Below are positions 46,866 through 56,086 of a DNA stretch of 64,000 nt, piece by piece. Where the stretch lies: contig NZ_CP047943.1 in the NCBI RefSeq assembly GCF_014279595.1, positions 1,796,422-1,860,421 of the forward strand, given 5' to 3'. The notes under the pieces were generated by a model that saw only the letters and a program-made list of their open reading frames with translations, searched no databases and was not told the DNA's origin. The stretch's first letter is position 1. Every line of letters begins with the position of its first letter. Origin of the DNA: Synechococcus sp. RS9909. Lineage in GTDB: Bacteria > Cyanobacteriota > Cyanobacteriia > PCC-6307 > Cyanobiaceae. Made by a program: the position numbers and the translations under genes.

Positions 46866-48035
46866 TTACTGAGCGGCGATGAGGCGAGTGAGAGCCTCCC
46901 CTGAAGGCGCCTGGGCAGGCCGAAGATCGAGGCCGCTGCTCACCCCCTCCAGGCGCACGGCCTGGCCAGCACGTCGGCGTGCAATCGCCTCGCAGAGCGG
47001 CAGGGGGGAAGCCTCAGGATCCATCCAGCCAAGGGGATCGCGGCTGCCTTCCGAGGACACTGGGGCGGGGGCCACCGAGGCCAGCGCCAGCAGACGGGCG
47101 GTGTCGTAACCGGCTCCGGCCAGCTGAGAGGGTTCCTGTCCGTAACGCTCCTGAAAGCGCCGGGCAAAGCTCTCCCAGCCAGGACCGACGGCGGGCCGGC
47201 GCAGGGCCAGCTGGGGCCAGGGCTGCTCCTTCAGCTCCGTGACCTGATCGGCAGAGAGCGGCCAGATCCAGGCGGGATCGGCCGGAGCGAAGGCGCCATC
47301 GCGCTGGGCACGGCGGAGCGCCTCGGCCAAGCGCCCCTGGGGAGGCGCTGCCATCACCAGGGCATCGGGCGCCAACCAGGCCAGATCCTGCGCCAGCAGG
47401 CGCAGGCGATCGGGATCAGCCGGGTCCACCTCCTGAACCAACGCATTGGTGTAAGAGAGCACCTGCCCCCCGTCACCTTGCACCAGGCTGATGAAGGGGG
47501 TGGCAGCATCCGCTTCGATGGTGCCCGGATCGCTCACCACCACCATCCGGGTCCAACCGCGACGGATGGCGTCCTGAGCGAGAGCCTGCAGATCGGTGTC
47601 GCGTGACGGCAGCAGGGGCGACAATCTGGTGCCGGATTCCAGCGCTTTGAGGCCCTGCAGTGAGGTTCCCCTCTGGAAGGGCAGCAGCACCCGGCTGTCG
47701 GTGGACTCCGCCAGCTGAGCGAAGGCACGCAGATCGGCAGCGAAAGGAGCCACCAGCAACGGGGGTGCCATGCCGGAGGGGAACGCTGAACCGGGATCGC
47801 TGTCCCAGGACAGCGTGCGCCAGTCGACCCTGACGGGCTGCAGGCCACAGGCCCGCACGGCCGCATCACCGAGCTGAAGACCCTGGAGGAAGGAGCCCCT
47901 GGCTCGAGCCGGCCCATCCACCAGCAGGATCGCCGCTGCAGACAGGGGCCGCTGACTGGCCGCAATCGCCTGACAGCCCAGCAGACTGGCCGTGATCAGA
48001 AGCAGCCGGGCGAAGGGCCAGCGTCGCCATGACAT
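46866..48035 (-). CDS. Periplasmic-binding-protein-like lipoprotein (LivJ/LpoA-type fold)
   Basis: The 389-residue protein has a lipoprotein-type signal (WPFARLLLITASLLGCQA). A two-lobe periplasmic-binding pattern follows: AAILLVDGPARARGSFLQGL, MAPPLLVAPFAADLRAFAQLAE, RGWTRMVVVSDPG and WLAPDALVMAAP, with the YDTARLLALA helix near the end. This is the type I ligand-binding fold used by Leu/Ile/Val receptors and by LpoA. No ABC transporter gene is adjacent, so a scaffold or sensing role is as likely as transport. ATG 48035 puts the signal at the start; the frame is open to 48128, adding about 31 residues. Confidence 0.78.
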   Translation of the reverse strand: MSWRRWPFARLLLITASLLGCQAIAASQRPLSAAAILLVDGPARARGSFLQGLQLGDAAVRACGLQPVRVDWRTLSWDSDPGSAFPSGMAPPLLVAPFAADLRAFAQLAESTDSRVLLPFQRGTSLQGLKALESGTRLSPLLPSRDTDLQALAQDAIRRGWTRMVVVSDPGTIEADAATPFISLVQGDGGQVLSYTNALVQEVDPADPDRLRLLAQDLAWLAPDALVMAAPPQGRLAEALRRAQRDGAFAPADPAWIWPLSADQVTELKEQPWPQLALRRPAVGPGWESFARRFQERYGQEPSQLAGAGYDTARLLALASVAPAPVSSEGSRDPLGWMDPEASPLPLCEAIARRRAGQAVRLEGVSSGLDLRPAQAPSGEALTRLIAAQ

Positions 48036-48157
48036 CGCCCGCAGGAATGGCACAGCCTTGGATCGCTCAGCCCCCGCGGAAGCGTGTTCAACACCGGAGT
48101 GGGTTGGAGCCTCCGATGAGGCAGCCATGGCGATGCATAGGGCAATGACACTGCAAC

Positions 48158-48418
48158 TTAGGGAGCGGAATCCGATTCGTCCGGGATTGTGCTGGAATCC
48201 CCGGCATCGGAGTCGCGTTCGGATTCAGGCTCGGCCTCGGCTGCTGCCGGGAGCCACAACGCCGCCAGGCCAGCGAGCAGCAACATCACGCCCAGACCCA
48301 GCGCCAGGGAGCGATTCTCACCCGCAGCATCGGTCCAGACCGCCGTGCTCAGAAAAGCAGCACCCAGGAGCACACAGGGCACCATCACCACACCGGCAGC
48401 GACGCGATTGCGACCCAT
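48158..48418 (-). CDS. Small two-helix membrane protein, unknown
   Basis: The 86-residue protein has two hydrophobic segments, about residues 6-27 (VAAGVVMVPCVLLGAAFLSTA) and 38-58 (LALGLGVMLLLAGLAALWLPA). An acidic, Asp/Ser-rich tail follows (SERDSDAGDSSTIPDES). Its ATG directly follows the stop of the nuclease-like gene, so it belongs to the ilvB transcript. No family is recognised. The acidic C-terminus probably faces the cytoplasm or periplasm as a free tail. Confidence 0.72.
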   Translation of the reverse strand: MGRNRVAAGVVMVPCVLLGAAFLSTAVWTDAAGENRSLALGLGVMLLLAGLAALWLPAAAEAEPESERDSDAGDSSTIPDESDSAP

Positions 48419-48778
48419 TCAGAGCTGGGCAGAGGCGCAGGTGTCACGCCCGAATCCGGCGGCAACCAGTCCCTGCGACAGATCCCTCCCCTGACCGAGT
48501 GGCGTCACCCTGGCGAGAAGGACGCCATCGTCGCTGCCTTCAGGGCGGAGGTTGACCCGACGCCGGCGGGGCAGTTCCTGCTTCAACCAGGCCAGGGCTT
48601 CAGCCTCGGAGCCAGGATCCACGGCGACGCAGGCCAGGCGCACCGTGTAGATGCGGTTGTGATCGCCCACCTGCAGCAGGGATGGCGTGCGCACCTGCAG
48701 CACCTCGGCCGCTGCGGCCTTGAAGGGAAGGCACAGCAGCATCAAAACCAGCACAGCGGCCCCGAACCAGCGACCCAT
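48419..48778 (-). CDS. SNase-like secreted protein, probably degenerate nuclease fold
   Basis: The 119-residue protein has a signal peptide (MGRWFGAAVLVLMLLCLPFKAAAA). The body is reminiscent of the staphylococcal nuclease beta-barrel: VGDHNRIYTVRLACVAVDP, ALAWLKQELPRRRRVNLRP, DDGVLLARVTPL and DLSQGLVAAGFGR. In true SNases an Arg strand is followed by a DTPE-type motif; here the segment reads CVAVDPGSEA, so catalytic competence is doubtful. The ATG overlaps the ilvB stop (ATGA), so it is translated with acetolactate synthase. The functional link is unknown. Confidence 0.72.
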   Translation of the reverse strand: MGRWFGAAVLVLMLLCLPFKAAAAEVLQVRTPSLLQVGDHNRIYTVRLACVAVDPGSEAEALAWLKQELPRRRRVNLRPEGSDDGVLLARVTPLGQGRDLSQGLVAAGFGRDTCASAQL

Positions 48779-50631
48779 CAGAGCGAGGCCCCGCAGGAGG
48801 GGCAGAAACGGTGCTCGTGGGCCGTGGTCGCCCCACAGGCGGCGCAGGAGCGGGTCGTGTCCATCGCCAGTTCGGGGTGGGCGGGCAGCCCCACCATCTG
48901 GGCATTGCTCTTGCCCGGCGGCACCATCGGATAGCAGTTCTCGCCCCGGCGGACGTGCACATCAATCAGCATCGGACCCGGTGCCTGGAGTGCAGCGCTC
49001 AGATCGCTCCGGAGGGACTCCCGATCACTGATCTTCACCCCGTCGACACCGAAGGATCGGGCCAGAGCAATGAAATCCGGCATGCCATTGAGCATGTCGG
49101 AAGCGGAATAACGCTCGTCGTAGAAACTTTCCTGCCACTGGCGCACCATGCCCTGCCAGTGGTTGTTCACAATCACCACCTTCACCGGCAGGCCATAGGC
49201 CGCCAGAGTTCCCAGCTCCTGAATGTTCATCAGGATGCTGGCGTCACCGGCAATACAGATCACCTGACGCTCCGGGCAGGCCATCTGGGCACCGATCGCT
49301 GCCGGCATGCCGAAGCCCATCGTGCCGAGACCTGAGCTGCTGATCCAGCCGCGGGGTCCGTTGCGCAGGTATTGCGCCGCCCACATCTGATGCTGGCCCA
49401 CATCGGTGGTGACGATGGCGTCGTCGGAACATGCACGCACCGCCATCAGCACCTCCTGGGGATAGATCGCCCCTTCCGGCGAGGGCACCACCAGGGGATA
49501 GCGCTGCTTCCAGGCCTCGATGCGCTGCAACCAGGCGGCCGTTCTGGGCTCCTCGTGACGCTGCAGGCTCATCTCCACCATCCGGGCGAGGCTGAGGCCG
49601 AGATCACCCAGCACGGCCACATCCGCCTGCCGGTTCTTGCCGATTTCCGCCGGGTCGATTTCGAAGTGGATCACCCGCGCCCGGGGCGCAAAGGTGTCGA
49701 GCTTGCCGGTGACACGATCATCAAAACGGGCTCCCACCGCAATCAGCAGATCACATTCGGTGACAGCGAAATTGGCGTAGGCGGTGCCATGCATGCCCAG
49801 CATGCCCACCGACAATGGATCGTTCTCATCGAAGGCCCCCTTTCCCATCAGGGTGGTGGTGACCGGAATCTGGAACCGATCCGCGAGCACGCGCAGGCTG
49901 TCGTGGGCGCAGGCGGAAATCGCTCCACCCCCCACGTAGAGCAGTGGGCGGTTGGCCTGTTCGATCAGATCCAGAGCGGCAGCAATCGCGCCATCCTCCG
50001 GGGCTGCAGGCTGACGGAACCCGGCCGGGATCACCGAGCCGGGTTCCACGGGCACGTAATCGAATTCCTCCTGGCCCACATCCTTGGGAATGTCGATCAG
50101 GACCGGACCGGGGCGGCCGCTGGCGGCAATCAGGAAAGCCTGGGCGACGATCGCACCGAGATCCGCGGGATCACGCACCACCCAGGAGTGCTTCACGATC
50201 GGCAGCGTGATCCCGAAGATGTCGGTTTCCTGGAACGCATCGGTGCCAATCGCCGCCCGGGGCACCTGACCGGTGATCACCACCATCGGCACCGAGTCCA
50301 TCTGGGCCGTTGCAATCCCGGTGACCAGATTGGTCGCCCCAGGCCCCGACGTGCCGAAGCACACACCGACCTTGCCGGTGGCGCGGGCGTAGGCATCGGC
50401 GGCGTGGGTGCCAGCCTGCTCATGTCGCACCAGAATGTGCTGAACCCAACCCTCCCGTTCGGCCACATGGAGGGCGTCGTAGATGGGCAGGATGGCGCCG
50501 CCGGGATACCCGAAAATCGTGTCGACCCCGTGGCGACGCAGGGCATCCATCAGCGCCTCAGCGCCGGTGATTCGGCGGTGACCGCCCTGATCGGATGCTC
50601 GGGAGACCGAGGGGGCGGAAGTCAGGGTCAC
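48778..50631 (-). CDS. ilvB: Acetolactate synthase large subunit with C-terminal zinc ribbon
   Basis: IlvB is the ThDP enzyme that starts branched-chain amino-acid synthesis. The 617-residue protein has the N-terminal PYR domain with GGAILPIYDAL and HEQAGTHAADAYARATGKVGVC, the middle FAD domain, and a C-terminal PP domain with AGDASILMNIQELGT (GD...N motif). After the normal end near residue 590 it carries CAACGATTAHEHRFCPSCGASL, a CxxC-CxxC zinc-ribbon-like tail that standard IlvB lacks. It is the first gene of a run with the SNase-like and two-helix proteins. The regulatory subunit is not nearby. Confidence 0.94.
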   Translation of the reverse strand: MTLTSAPSVSRASDQGGHRRITGAEALMDALRRHGVDTIFGYPGGAILPIYDALHVAEREGWVQHILVRHEQAGTHAADAYARATGKVGVCFGTSGPGATNLVTGIATAQMDSVPMVVITGQVPRAAIGTDAFQETDIFGITLPIVKHSWVVRDPADLGAIVAQAFLIAASGRPGPVLIDIPKDVGQEEFDYVPVEPGSVIPAGFRQPAAPEDGAIAAALDLIEQANRPLLYVGGGAISACAHDSLRVLADRFQIPVTTTLMGKGAFDENDPLSVGMLGMHGTAYANFAVTECDLLIAVGARFDDRVTGKLDTFAPRARVIHFEIDPAEIGKNRQADVAVLGDLGLSLARMVEMSLQRHEEPRTAAWLQRIEAWKQRYPLVVPSPEGAIYPQEVLMAVRACSDDAIVTTDVGQHQMWAAQYLRNGPRGWISSSGLGTMGFGMPAAIGAQMACPERQVICIAGDASILMNIQELGTLAAYGLPVKVVIVNNHWQGMVRQWQESFYDERYSASDMLNGMPDFIALARSFGVDGVKISDRESLRSDLSAALQAPGPMLIDVHVRRGENCYPMVPPGKSNAQMVGLPAHPELAMDTTRSCAACGATTAHEHRFCPSCGASL

Positions 50632-50685
50632 TGCGGCATCAGACGGGTCTGACCCTCAAGATTAAGGGCCCAGCCGATCCGTTGC

Positions 50686-51861
50686 TCAAAGCAGGCCGAG
50701 GGCATGCAGTGGACCCTGACCGGTGATCAGCTCGAGCAGGAATGCCGAGAAACCAACCATGGCGAGGCGCCCATTCCACACTTCGGAGCTGTTGTTCCAC
50801 CCCCACTCCCACTTCTCCTGGGGGTAGAGCTTCACTTTGGTGGGCAGTTCCGCCGCCTGATCCAGATTGATCTCCGGACCCTCGAGGCTGGCACTGACGA
50901 GATCGGCCAGGCCTTCGATGAACGGGGGGTAGGTATCGAGGGCGGGAACGCGCCGGAAATGCACCACGCCGGCCTCGGTGGCCAGTTCGCGGTATTCGAT
51001 GTCGATCTCCTCGAGCGTCTCGATGTGCTCACTGACGAAACTGATGGGCACCACCACCAGGTCGCGGGTGCCGGCGGCACCGAGGGCCTCCAGTGCTTCC
51101 TCGGTGTAGGGCTTCAGCCATTCCACGGGGCCGACCCGGCTTTGATAGGCAAGGGTGTGGGGATTGGGACAAGCGAGAAGGCGCTCAAGTTCCGCCATGA
51201 TCAGGGCGGTGCAGGCCTCGATCTCCCGTTGGTAGGGGTCGCCGGCCTCCTCCACGTAGCTCTTCGGCACCCCGTGGGCACTGAAGAACACGTGGGCCTC
51301 CTCGGGCCGCTCCGACGCACGCACCTGCTCAGCGATCAGCTCCGCCATCGCCCGCACATAGCCGGGGTGGTCAAACCAGCTGCGGATGCAGCGGATCGGC
51401 AGCTGTTGAAACGCAGGATCGAGCTGACGCAGACGCTGGAGCTCGCGGAAACTGGAACCGCTGGTGCTGATCGAGAAGTGGGGATACAGGGGCAGAACCA
51501 CCACCTCATCCATGGCATCAGCCTTGATATCGGCCACGGCCGATTCCGTGAATGGGTGCCAATAGCGCATGGCCACGTAGGTAGTGGCCTCGATTCCCCG
51601 CTGACGCAACACACTCTGCAGCTCCCGCGCCTGCTGCTCCGTGATCCGGCGCAGCGGTGAACCGCCGCCGATGGAGCGATAGGCCTCCTGCGACTTGCTG
51701 CTGCGCAGGGTGCTGATCAACCAGGCCAGGGGCTTTTGCAGGGCCGGAATCGGCAACCGGATGATCTCCGGATCCGCGAAGAGGTTGTAGAGAAACGGAC
51801 CCACATCCTGAATCCGTTCGGGTCCCCCGAGGTTGAGAAGAAGGACGCCGACCCGGGCCAT
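50686..51861 (-). CDS. hemH: Type II ferrochelatase with chlorophyll-binding C-terminal domain
   Basis: HemH inserts iron into protoporphyrin IX to make haem. The 391-residue protein has the family start [19 protein letters not shown], the catalytic His in [18 protein letters not shown], and [26 protein letters not shown]. After about residue 340 it carries a hydrophobic helix with the chlorophyll-binding motif [20 protein letters not shown], as in cyanobacterial and plant type II enzymes. The linker is [14 protein letters not shown]. The start is ATG 51861; ATG 51879 is an alternative. The gene is divergent from the recombinase gene. Confidence 0.95.
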   Translation of the reverse strand: MARVGVLLLNLGGPERIQDVGPFLYNLFADPEIIRLPIPALQKPLAWLISTLRSSKSQEAYRSIGGGSPLRRITEQQARELQSVLRQRGIEATTYVAMRYWHPFTESAVADIKADAMDEVVVLPLYPHFSISTSGSSFRELQRLRQLDPAFQQLPIRCIRSWFDHPGYVRAMAELIAEQVRASERPEEAHVFFSAHGVPKSYVEEAGDPYQREIEACTALIMAELERLLACPNPHTLAYQSRVGPVEWLKPYTEEALEALGAAGTRDLVVVPISFVSEHIETLEEIDIEYRELATEAGVVHFRRVPALDTYPPFIEGLADLVSASLEGPEINLDQAAELPTKVKLYPQEKWEWGWNNSSEVWNGRLAMVGFSAFLLELITGQGPLHALGLL

Positions 51862-51935
51862 GGGGGATGTGCGGGACATGAGGGGCTTGAGCGTAACCCC
51901 CATCAACGCGATGGTGGCGGCGGCAGACCCGGGGC

Positions 51936-53102
51936 ATGGATCTGAGCGTTGACCTGGCACGAATCAATGCCTCCCTGGCGGCGGAGGGCATCCGGCTGCG
52001 CCTCGAGCAGCGCGGCCGGAAACTCAACCTGCGCGGTCCGCTGCCCTGCCGGCAGACGCCACACACCACCCGCACCCAGCGCCTCAGCCTCGGGCTACCA
52101 GCGGATGCCCAAGGGCTCCGAGAAGCGGAGCGCACCCTGCAGCTGGTCGATCTGCAGCTGCGCCGCCAGCAGTTCCGCTGGGACCAGTGGGCCGCAGACG
52201 CCAACGGAATCGCCTCCAGCAACGCCGCGGCCACCCCCGGGCTCGAGCACCAGCTCGAACAATTTGAACAAGCCTTCTTTCAGGACCCGCGACGGCGGCG
52301 CTCAGCAGCGGGCAGCCGCAGCACCTGGACCGCGGCATACCGGCCCTACCTGCGGCGCCTCAGAAGCCTGGCCAGCGAGCACAACCTTCCCCTGGACACG
52401 GAGCTCCTGCGCATCACACTAGAGAGTTACGTCGAGGGCAGCCGCAGCCGGCAGCAGTGCGCCACGGCCCTCCAGGCCCTGGCCGTCCACGCCGACCTCG
52501 TTTTACCGGAGGACTGGCGGGCCCAGGCGGGGGGCTATGGCCTGCATCGCGCCCGCTTCCGCCAGCTTCCCAGCGACGCCGACATCCTCGAAGCCTTCCT
52601 GTTGATCCCCAACCGAAGCTGGCGCCTGGCCTTCGGCCTGATGGCGACCTTCGGACTGCGCAACCATGAGGTGTTCTTCAGCGACCTGTCGAGCCTGCGC
52701 GCGGGCGGGGATCGGGTGATCCGGGTGTTGCCCACCACCAAAACAGGCGAACACCAGGTCTGGCCCTTCCATCCAGACTGGGTGGATCGCTTCGATCTGC
52801 ACCACCTGGGTGATGGCCACGAAGCACTGCCGCCGGTCTGCACCGATCTGCGCCGCACCACCCTGCAGCAGGTGGGCCGTCGGGTCGCGGAGCAGTTCCG
52901 TCGCTACGGGCTGCCGTTGACGCCCTACGACCTGCGCCACGCCTGGGCCGTGCGCACCATCCACATCGGCCTACCCGACACGGTGGCGGCCAGGATGATG
53001 GGGCACTCCGTGGCCATTCACACCCGCACGTACCACCACTGGATCACCCGCCGAGATCAGCAGCAGGCGGTGGATGCTGCCCTCGCTCGCCTCAAGGCCT
53101 GA
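51936..53102 (+). CDS. Solitary tyrosine recombinase/integrase
   Basis: The 388-residue protein has an Arm/SAM-like N-terminal half and a C-terminal catalytic domain of the tyrosine recombinase family. I see the box I Arg (Arg242 in FGLRNHEVF), Lys269 in TTKTGEH, the box II stretch [10 protein letters not shown] (Arg334), His357 in [10 protein letters not shown] and the nucleophile Tyr366 in TRTYHHW. The usual box II His of HxLRH is replaced by Tyr331. No attachment repeats, tRNA or phage genes lie nearby, and base use is like its neighbours. It appears to be a resident core gene. It starts 75 bases after the hemH start in divergent orientation. Confidence 0.85.
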   Translation: MDLSVDLARINASLAAEGIRLRLEQRGRKLNLRGPLPCRQTPHTTRTQRLSLGLPADAQGLREAERTLQLVDLQLRRQQFRWDQWAADANGIASSNAAATPGLEHQLEQFEQAFFQDPRRRRSAAGSRSTWTAAYRPYLRRLRSLASEHNLPLDTELLRITLESYVEGSRSRQQCATALQALAVHADLVLPEDWRAQAGGYGLHRARFRQLPSDADILEAFLLIPNRSWRLAFGLMATFGLRNHEVFFSDLSSLRAGGDRVIRVLPTTKTGEHQVWPFHPDWVDRFDLHHLGDGHEALPPVCTDLRRTTLQQVGRRVAEQFRRYGLPLTPYDLRHAWAVRTIHIGLPDTVAARMMGHSVAIHTRTYHHWITRRDQQQAVDAALARLKA

Positions 53103-53131
53103 GCCGGCCCGTCCCGATTCCATCCGCGACC

Positions 53132-53800
53132 ATGAGCACTCCCCTGCGCCAGCTCGCCTATCGCCATCGCTGGCTTTACGACACGGTCACAGCGCTGTCG
53201 GCTGTTGCGGTGGGGGGCGTGGGCCGGTTGCGCCGCCTGGGGTTGGAGGGCCTGGCCTCCCGATTGCCCGCCGGAGCTCCCGTGCTCGATCTCTGCTGCG
53301 GCAGTGGCGAGGCAGCCGCTCCCTGGTTGGCCTGCGGGTTTTCGGTCACCGGCCTCGATGTATCGCCAAGGGCGCTGGGCCTTGCGGCACAACGGCATCC
53401 GGAGCTGGGACGGGTGGAAGGCCTGGCGGAGGAGCCGCCCCTGGAGAGCGAGCAGTTCCAGGCGATTCAGATCAGCCTGGCGCTGCATGAGTTCACCCGA
53501 TCGGAACGGCAGAGGGTGCTGCAGAGCGCCTATCGGTTGCTGCGCCCCGGCGGCTGGCTGGTGATCGTGGACCTCCATCCCGCCGGAGCCTGGCTGCATC
53601 TCCCGCAACAGCTGTTCTGCGCCCTGTTTGAAACCGACACCGCCCTCGACCTGCTGCAGGACAACCTGCCTGCCGAGCTGCAACGGCTTGGCTTTGCGGC
53701 GGTGGAGCAGGAGCGTCTGGCGGGGGAGGCCCTGCAACGGATCGTGGCGCAGCGACCGCCAGCGGCCATGCTGCCCCCGGACCCCACGCCAACGCCATGA
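53132..53800 (+). CDS. Class I SAM-dependent methyltransferase
   Basis: The 222-residue protein has the Rossmann SAM-binding motif VLDLCCGSGEAAAPWL (about 51-66). Next come VTGLDVSPRALGLAAQRHPE, with the acidic residue for ribose, and SLALHEFTRSERQRVLQSAYRLLRPGGWLVIVDLHPA, the post-motif strand. This is a UbiE-like small-molecule methyltransferase layout; the substrate is unknown. It overlaps btuR by 4 bases and follows the recombinase by 29. A role in cobalamin or quinone chemistry would fit the neighbour but is only inference. Confidence 0.88.
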   Translation: MSTPLRQLAYRHRWLYDTVTALSAVAVGGVGRLRRLGLEGLASRLPAGAPVLDLCCGSGEAAAPWLACGFSVTGLDVSPRALGLAAQRHPELGRVEGLAEEPPLESEQFQAIQISLALHEFTRSERQRVLQSAYRLLRPGGWLVIVDLHPAGAWLHLPQQLFCALFETDTALDLLQDNLPAELQRLGFAAVEQERLAGEALQRIVAQRPPAAMLPPDPTPTP

Positions 53801-54480
53801 CCTCGGGAGAGACCGGATCCGCCCACAACCTCGACCAGTCCGCCGATGCCCTCGGCATGGGAGGGGATCTGGCGCCGGAGCGGGATGCGGAGGCCTACCG
53901 GGCCCGGATGCGGCGCCGGCAGGAGGTGCAGCAGCAGCGCGTCCAGGAACGGTCGCTGGAGAAGGGGCTGGTGATGGTGTTCACCGGGCATGGCAAAGGC
54001 AAGACCACCGCAGCCCTCGGCCTCGCCCTGCGCACCCTCGGGCACGGCGAACGGGTGGCGGTGGTGCAGTTCATCAAAGGTGGTTGGGAACCGGGAGAAG
54101 CACGCGCACTGCAGGCCTTCGGCGATGCTCTCCAGTGGCATGCCCTCGGCGAGGGCTTCACCTGGGTGACACAAGATCGGGAACGGGACAGGGAGCTGGT
54201 GCAGGGGGCCTGGCAGCAGTCGCTTCACTACCTGCGCAGCAGCGAGCATCAACTGGTGATCCTCGATGAGATCAACGTGGCTCTCAAACTCGGCTACCTG
54301 ACGCTGGAGCAGGTGATCGCCGGTCTCGACACCCGACCGGAGCTCAGCCATGTGGCCCTCACCGGTCGCGGCGCTCCCGCAGGGTTGATCGACCGCGCCG
54401 ACCTGGTCACGGAGATGACCCTGGTTCGCCACCCCTTCCGGGAACAGGGGGTGAAAGCCCAGGCCGGGGTTGAGTACTGA
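53797..54480 (+). CDS. cobO: Cob(I)alamin adenosyltransferase (CobO/BtuR type)
   Basis: CobO/BtuR adds the 5'-deoxyadenosyl group to cob(I)yrinic acid diamide or cob(I)alamin. The 227-residue protein has a charged N-terminal 45 residues and then the modified P-loop VFTGHGKGKTTAALGLA (61-77). VAVVQFIKGGWEPGEA, DLVQGAW and LVILDEINVALKLGYL follow, all CobA/CobO features. Cyanobacteria of this group make pseudocobalamin for Met synthase and ribonucleotide reductase. It overlaps the methyltransferase by 4 bases. Confidence 0.92.
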   Translation: MTSGETGSAHNLDQSADALGMGGDLAPERDAEAYRARMRRRQEVQQQRVQERSLEKGLVMVFTGHGKGKTTAALGLALRTLGHGERVAVVQFIKGGWEPGEARALQAFGDALQWHALGEGFTWVTQDRERDRELVQGAWQQSLHYLRSSEHQLVILDEINVALKLGYLTLEQVIAGLDTRPELSHVALTGRGAPAGLIDRADLVTEMTLVRHPFREQGVKAQAGVEY

Positions 54481-54481
54481 G

Positions 54482-54634
54482 TTACGTCTGCTCGAGATCA
54501 GCCAAGAGCAGGGTGGAGGCGGTGGTCAACACCGACAGACCACTGACCAGAAGCGCCCGATGCACGATCGGATCACGCCAACAGGAGGGATCCCGGCTGG
54601 CGCGATCCAGCGCGGAGAGCGTGAGGCGGGCCAT
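54482..54634 (-). CDS. Possible small membrane protein (50 residues)
   Basis: A reverse-strand ORF reads MARLTLSALDRASRDPSCWR and then a hydrophobic end ALLVSGLSVLTTASTLLLADLEQT, so a single membrane helix is possible. It lies in the 313-base gap between cobO and pyrH, ending 1 base after the cobO stop. The frame is open upstream to 54667. There is no family match I recognise and no strong Shine-Dalgarno, so it could be a chance ORF. Confidence 0.4.
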   Translation of the reverse strand: MARLTLSALDRASRDPSCWRDPIVHRALLVSGLSVLTTASTLLLADLEQT

Positions 54635-54793
54635 CACCCCGCTCCGTGGCTCCTGCGACTCCGGCATGAAGGCTCTGGCACTGCCCCATCCAAGCGAGGA
54701 ATGGCACGCCGCACCAGCCCGTCTCCCGCAGGGGTTGCTGAAGGCTGTTGTGCTTGAAGCCTGTTGCTACTGTCATCAGGATCTGGATGCTGC

Positions 54794-55501
54794 ATGGCTT
54801 ACGCACGTGCCCTTCTCAAACTCAGCGGCGAAGCGCTGATGGGAGATCAGGGGTATGGAATCGACCCCGCCATCGTTCAATCCATCGCTGAAGACGTGGC
54901 CCGCGTGGTTGCCGGAGGCACCCAGCTCGCGATTGTTGTGGGTGGCGGCAATATTTTTCGCGGTCTCAAGGGATCGGCGGCGGGAATGGATCGAGCCACC
55001 GCCGACTATGTGGGCATGCTGGCCACAGTGATGAATGCGATCACCCTCCAGGACGGCCTGGAGCGGGCGGGGGTGGAAACAAGGGTGCAGACCGCTATCG
55101 CCATGCAGGAAATGGCTGAGCCTTACATCCGCCGCAAAGCGATCCGCCATCTCGAGAAGGGCCGGGTGGTGGTGTTCGGAGCGGGTTGCGGCAACCCCTT
55201 CTTCACCACCGACACCACCGCCGCTCTGCGTGCAGCCGAAATCAGCGCCGATGTGGTGTTCAAAGCCACCAAGGTGGATGGGGTCTACGACCGGGACCCC
55301 AACGTGCATGCCAACGCCGTGAGGTACGACCACCTCACCTTCCAGCAGGTGCTGAGCGGGGAGCTGGCGGTGATGGACAGCACCGCCATCGCCCTGTGCA
55401 AAGACAACAACATTCCGATTGTGGTTTTCAATCTGTTCGAGCCCGGCAATATCGGCAGAGCCGTGGCCGGCGAATCCGTTGGTTCCCGCATCAGCAACTG
55501 A
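54794..55501 (+). CDS. pyrH: UMP kinase
   Basis: PyrH phosphorylates UMP to UDP. The 235-residue hexameric kinase begins [16 protein letters not shown]. It has [14 protein letters not shown] (nucleotide loop), [45 protein letters not shown] and a late [16 protein letters not shown] 54794 gives the normal N-terminus. Some 27 bases separate it from frr, the usual bacterial pair pyrH-frr. Confidence 0.96.
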   Translation: MAYARALLKLSGEALMGDQGYGIDPAIVQSIAEDVARVVAGGTQLAIVVGGGNIFRGLKGSAAGMDRATADYVGMLATVMNAITLQDGLERAGVETRVQTAIAMQEMAEPYIRRKAIRHLEKGRVVVFGAGCGNPFFTTDTTAALRAAEISADVVFKATKVDGVYDRDPNVHANAVRYDHLTFQQVLSGELAVMDSTAIALCKDNNIPIVVFNLFEPGNIGRAVAGESVGSRISN

Positions 55502-55527
55502 AACCTCAACACTCCAGCACCGTCGTC

Positions 55528-56076
55528 ATGTCGCAGAACGATCTCGAAACCAGCATGCAGAAGTCGGTGGAATCCACCCAACGCATGTTCAACACGATCC
55601 GCACCGGTCGTGCCAATTCTTCGCTTCTCGACCGCATCAGTGTCGAGTACTACGGCGCCGACACCCCTCTGAAGTCGCTCGCCACCCTGTCGACGCCCGA
55701 TTCACAGACGATTCAGATTCAGCCGTTCGATCTCAGCGCCCTGGCAGCGATTGAAAAAGCCATCGCCATGAGTGAACTGGGATTCACCCCCAACAACGAC
55801 GGCAAGGTGATCCGCATCAATGTGCCTCCTCTCACCGAGGAGCGACGCAAGGAATTCTGCAAATTGGCCTCAAAATATGCCGAAGAGGGCAAAGTGGCTT
55901 TGCGCAACATCCGCCGCGATGCCATCGACAAAGTGAAGAAGCAGGAGAAAGAGGGTGAGATCTCTGAAGACCAGAGCCGCGATGAACAAGACAAGGTTCA
56001 GAAGCTGACGGATCGCTTCATCGCTGCCATCGAAACCCATCTCGCCGACAAAGAAGCGGACATCCTCAAGGTCTGA
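55528..56076 (+). CDS. frr: Ribosome recycling factor
   Basis: Frr splits post-termination ribosomes together with EF-G. The 182-residue protein shows [76 protein letters not shown] and the helical end [16 protein letters not shown]. The length is standard. It follows pyrH by 26 bases and precedes the flavoprotein gene by 10, so all three may share a message. Confidence 0.96.
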   Translation: MSQNDLETSMQKSVESTQRMFNTIRTGRANSSLLDRISVEYYGADTPLKSLATLSTPDSQTIQIQPFDLSALAAIEKAIAMSELGFTPNNDGKVIRINVPPLTEERRKEFCKLASKYAEEGKVALRNIRRDAIDKVKKQEKEGEISEDQSRDEQDKVQKLTDRFIAAIETHLADKEADILKV

Positions 56077-56086
56077 GATCCCTCGC

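Noticed and set aside
51936-53102. Prophage or integrated island at the recombinase
   Set aside because: Only one integrase-like gene is present. There is no tRNA, no flanking direct repeat, no phage gene and no change in base composition.
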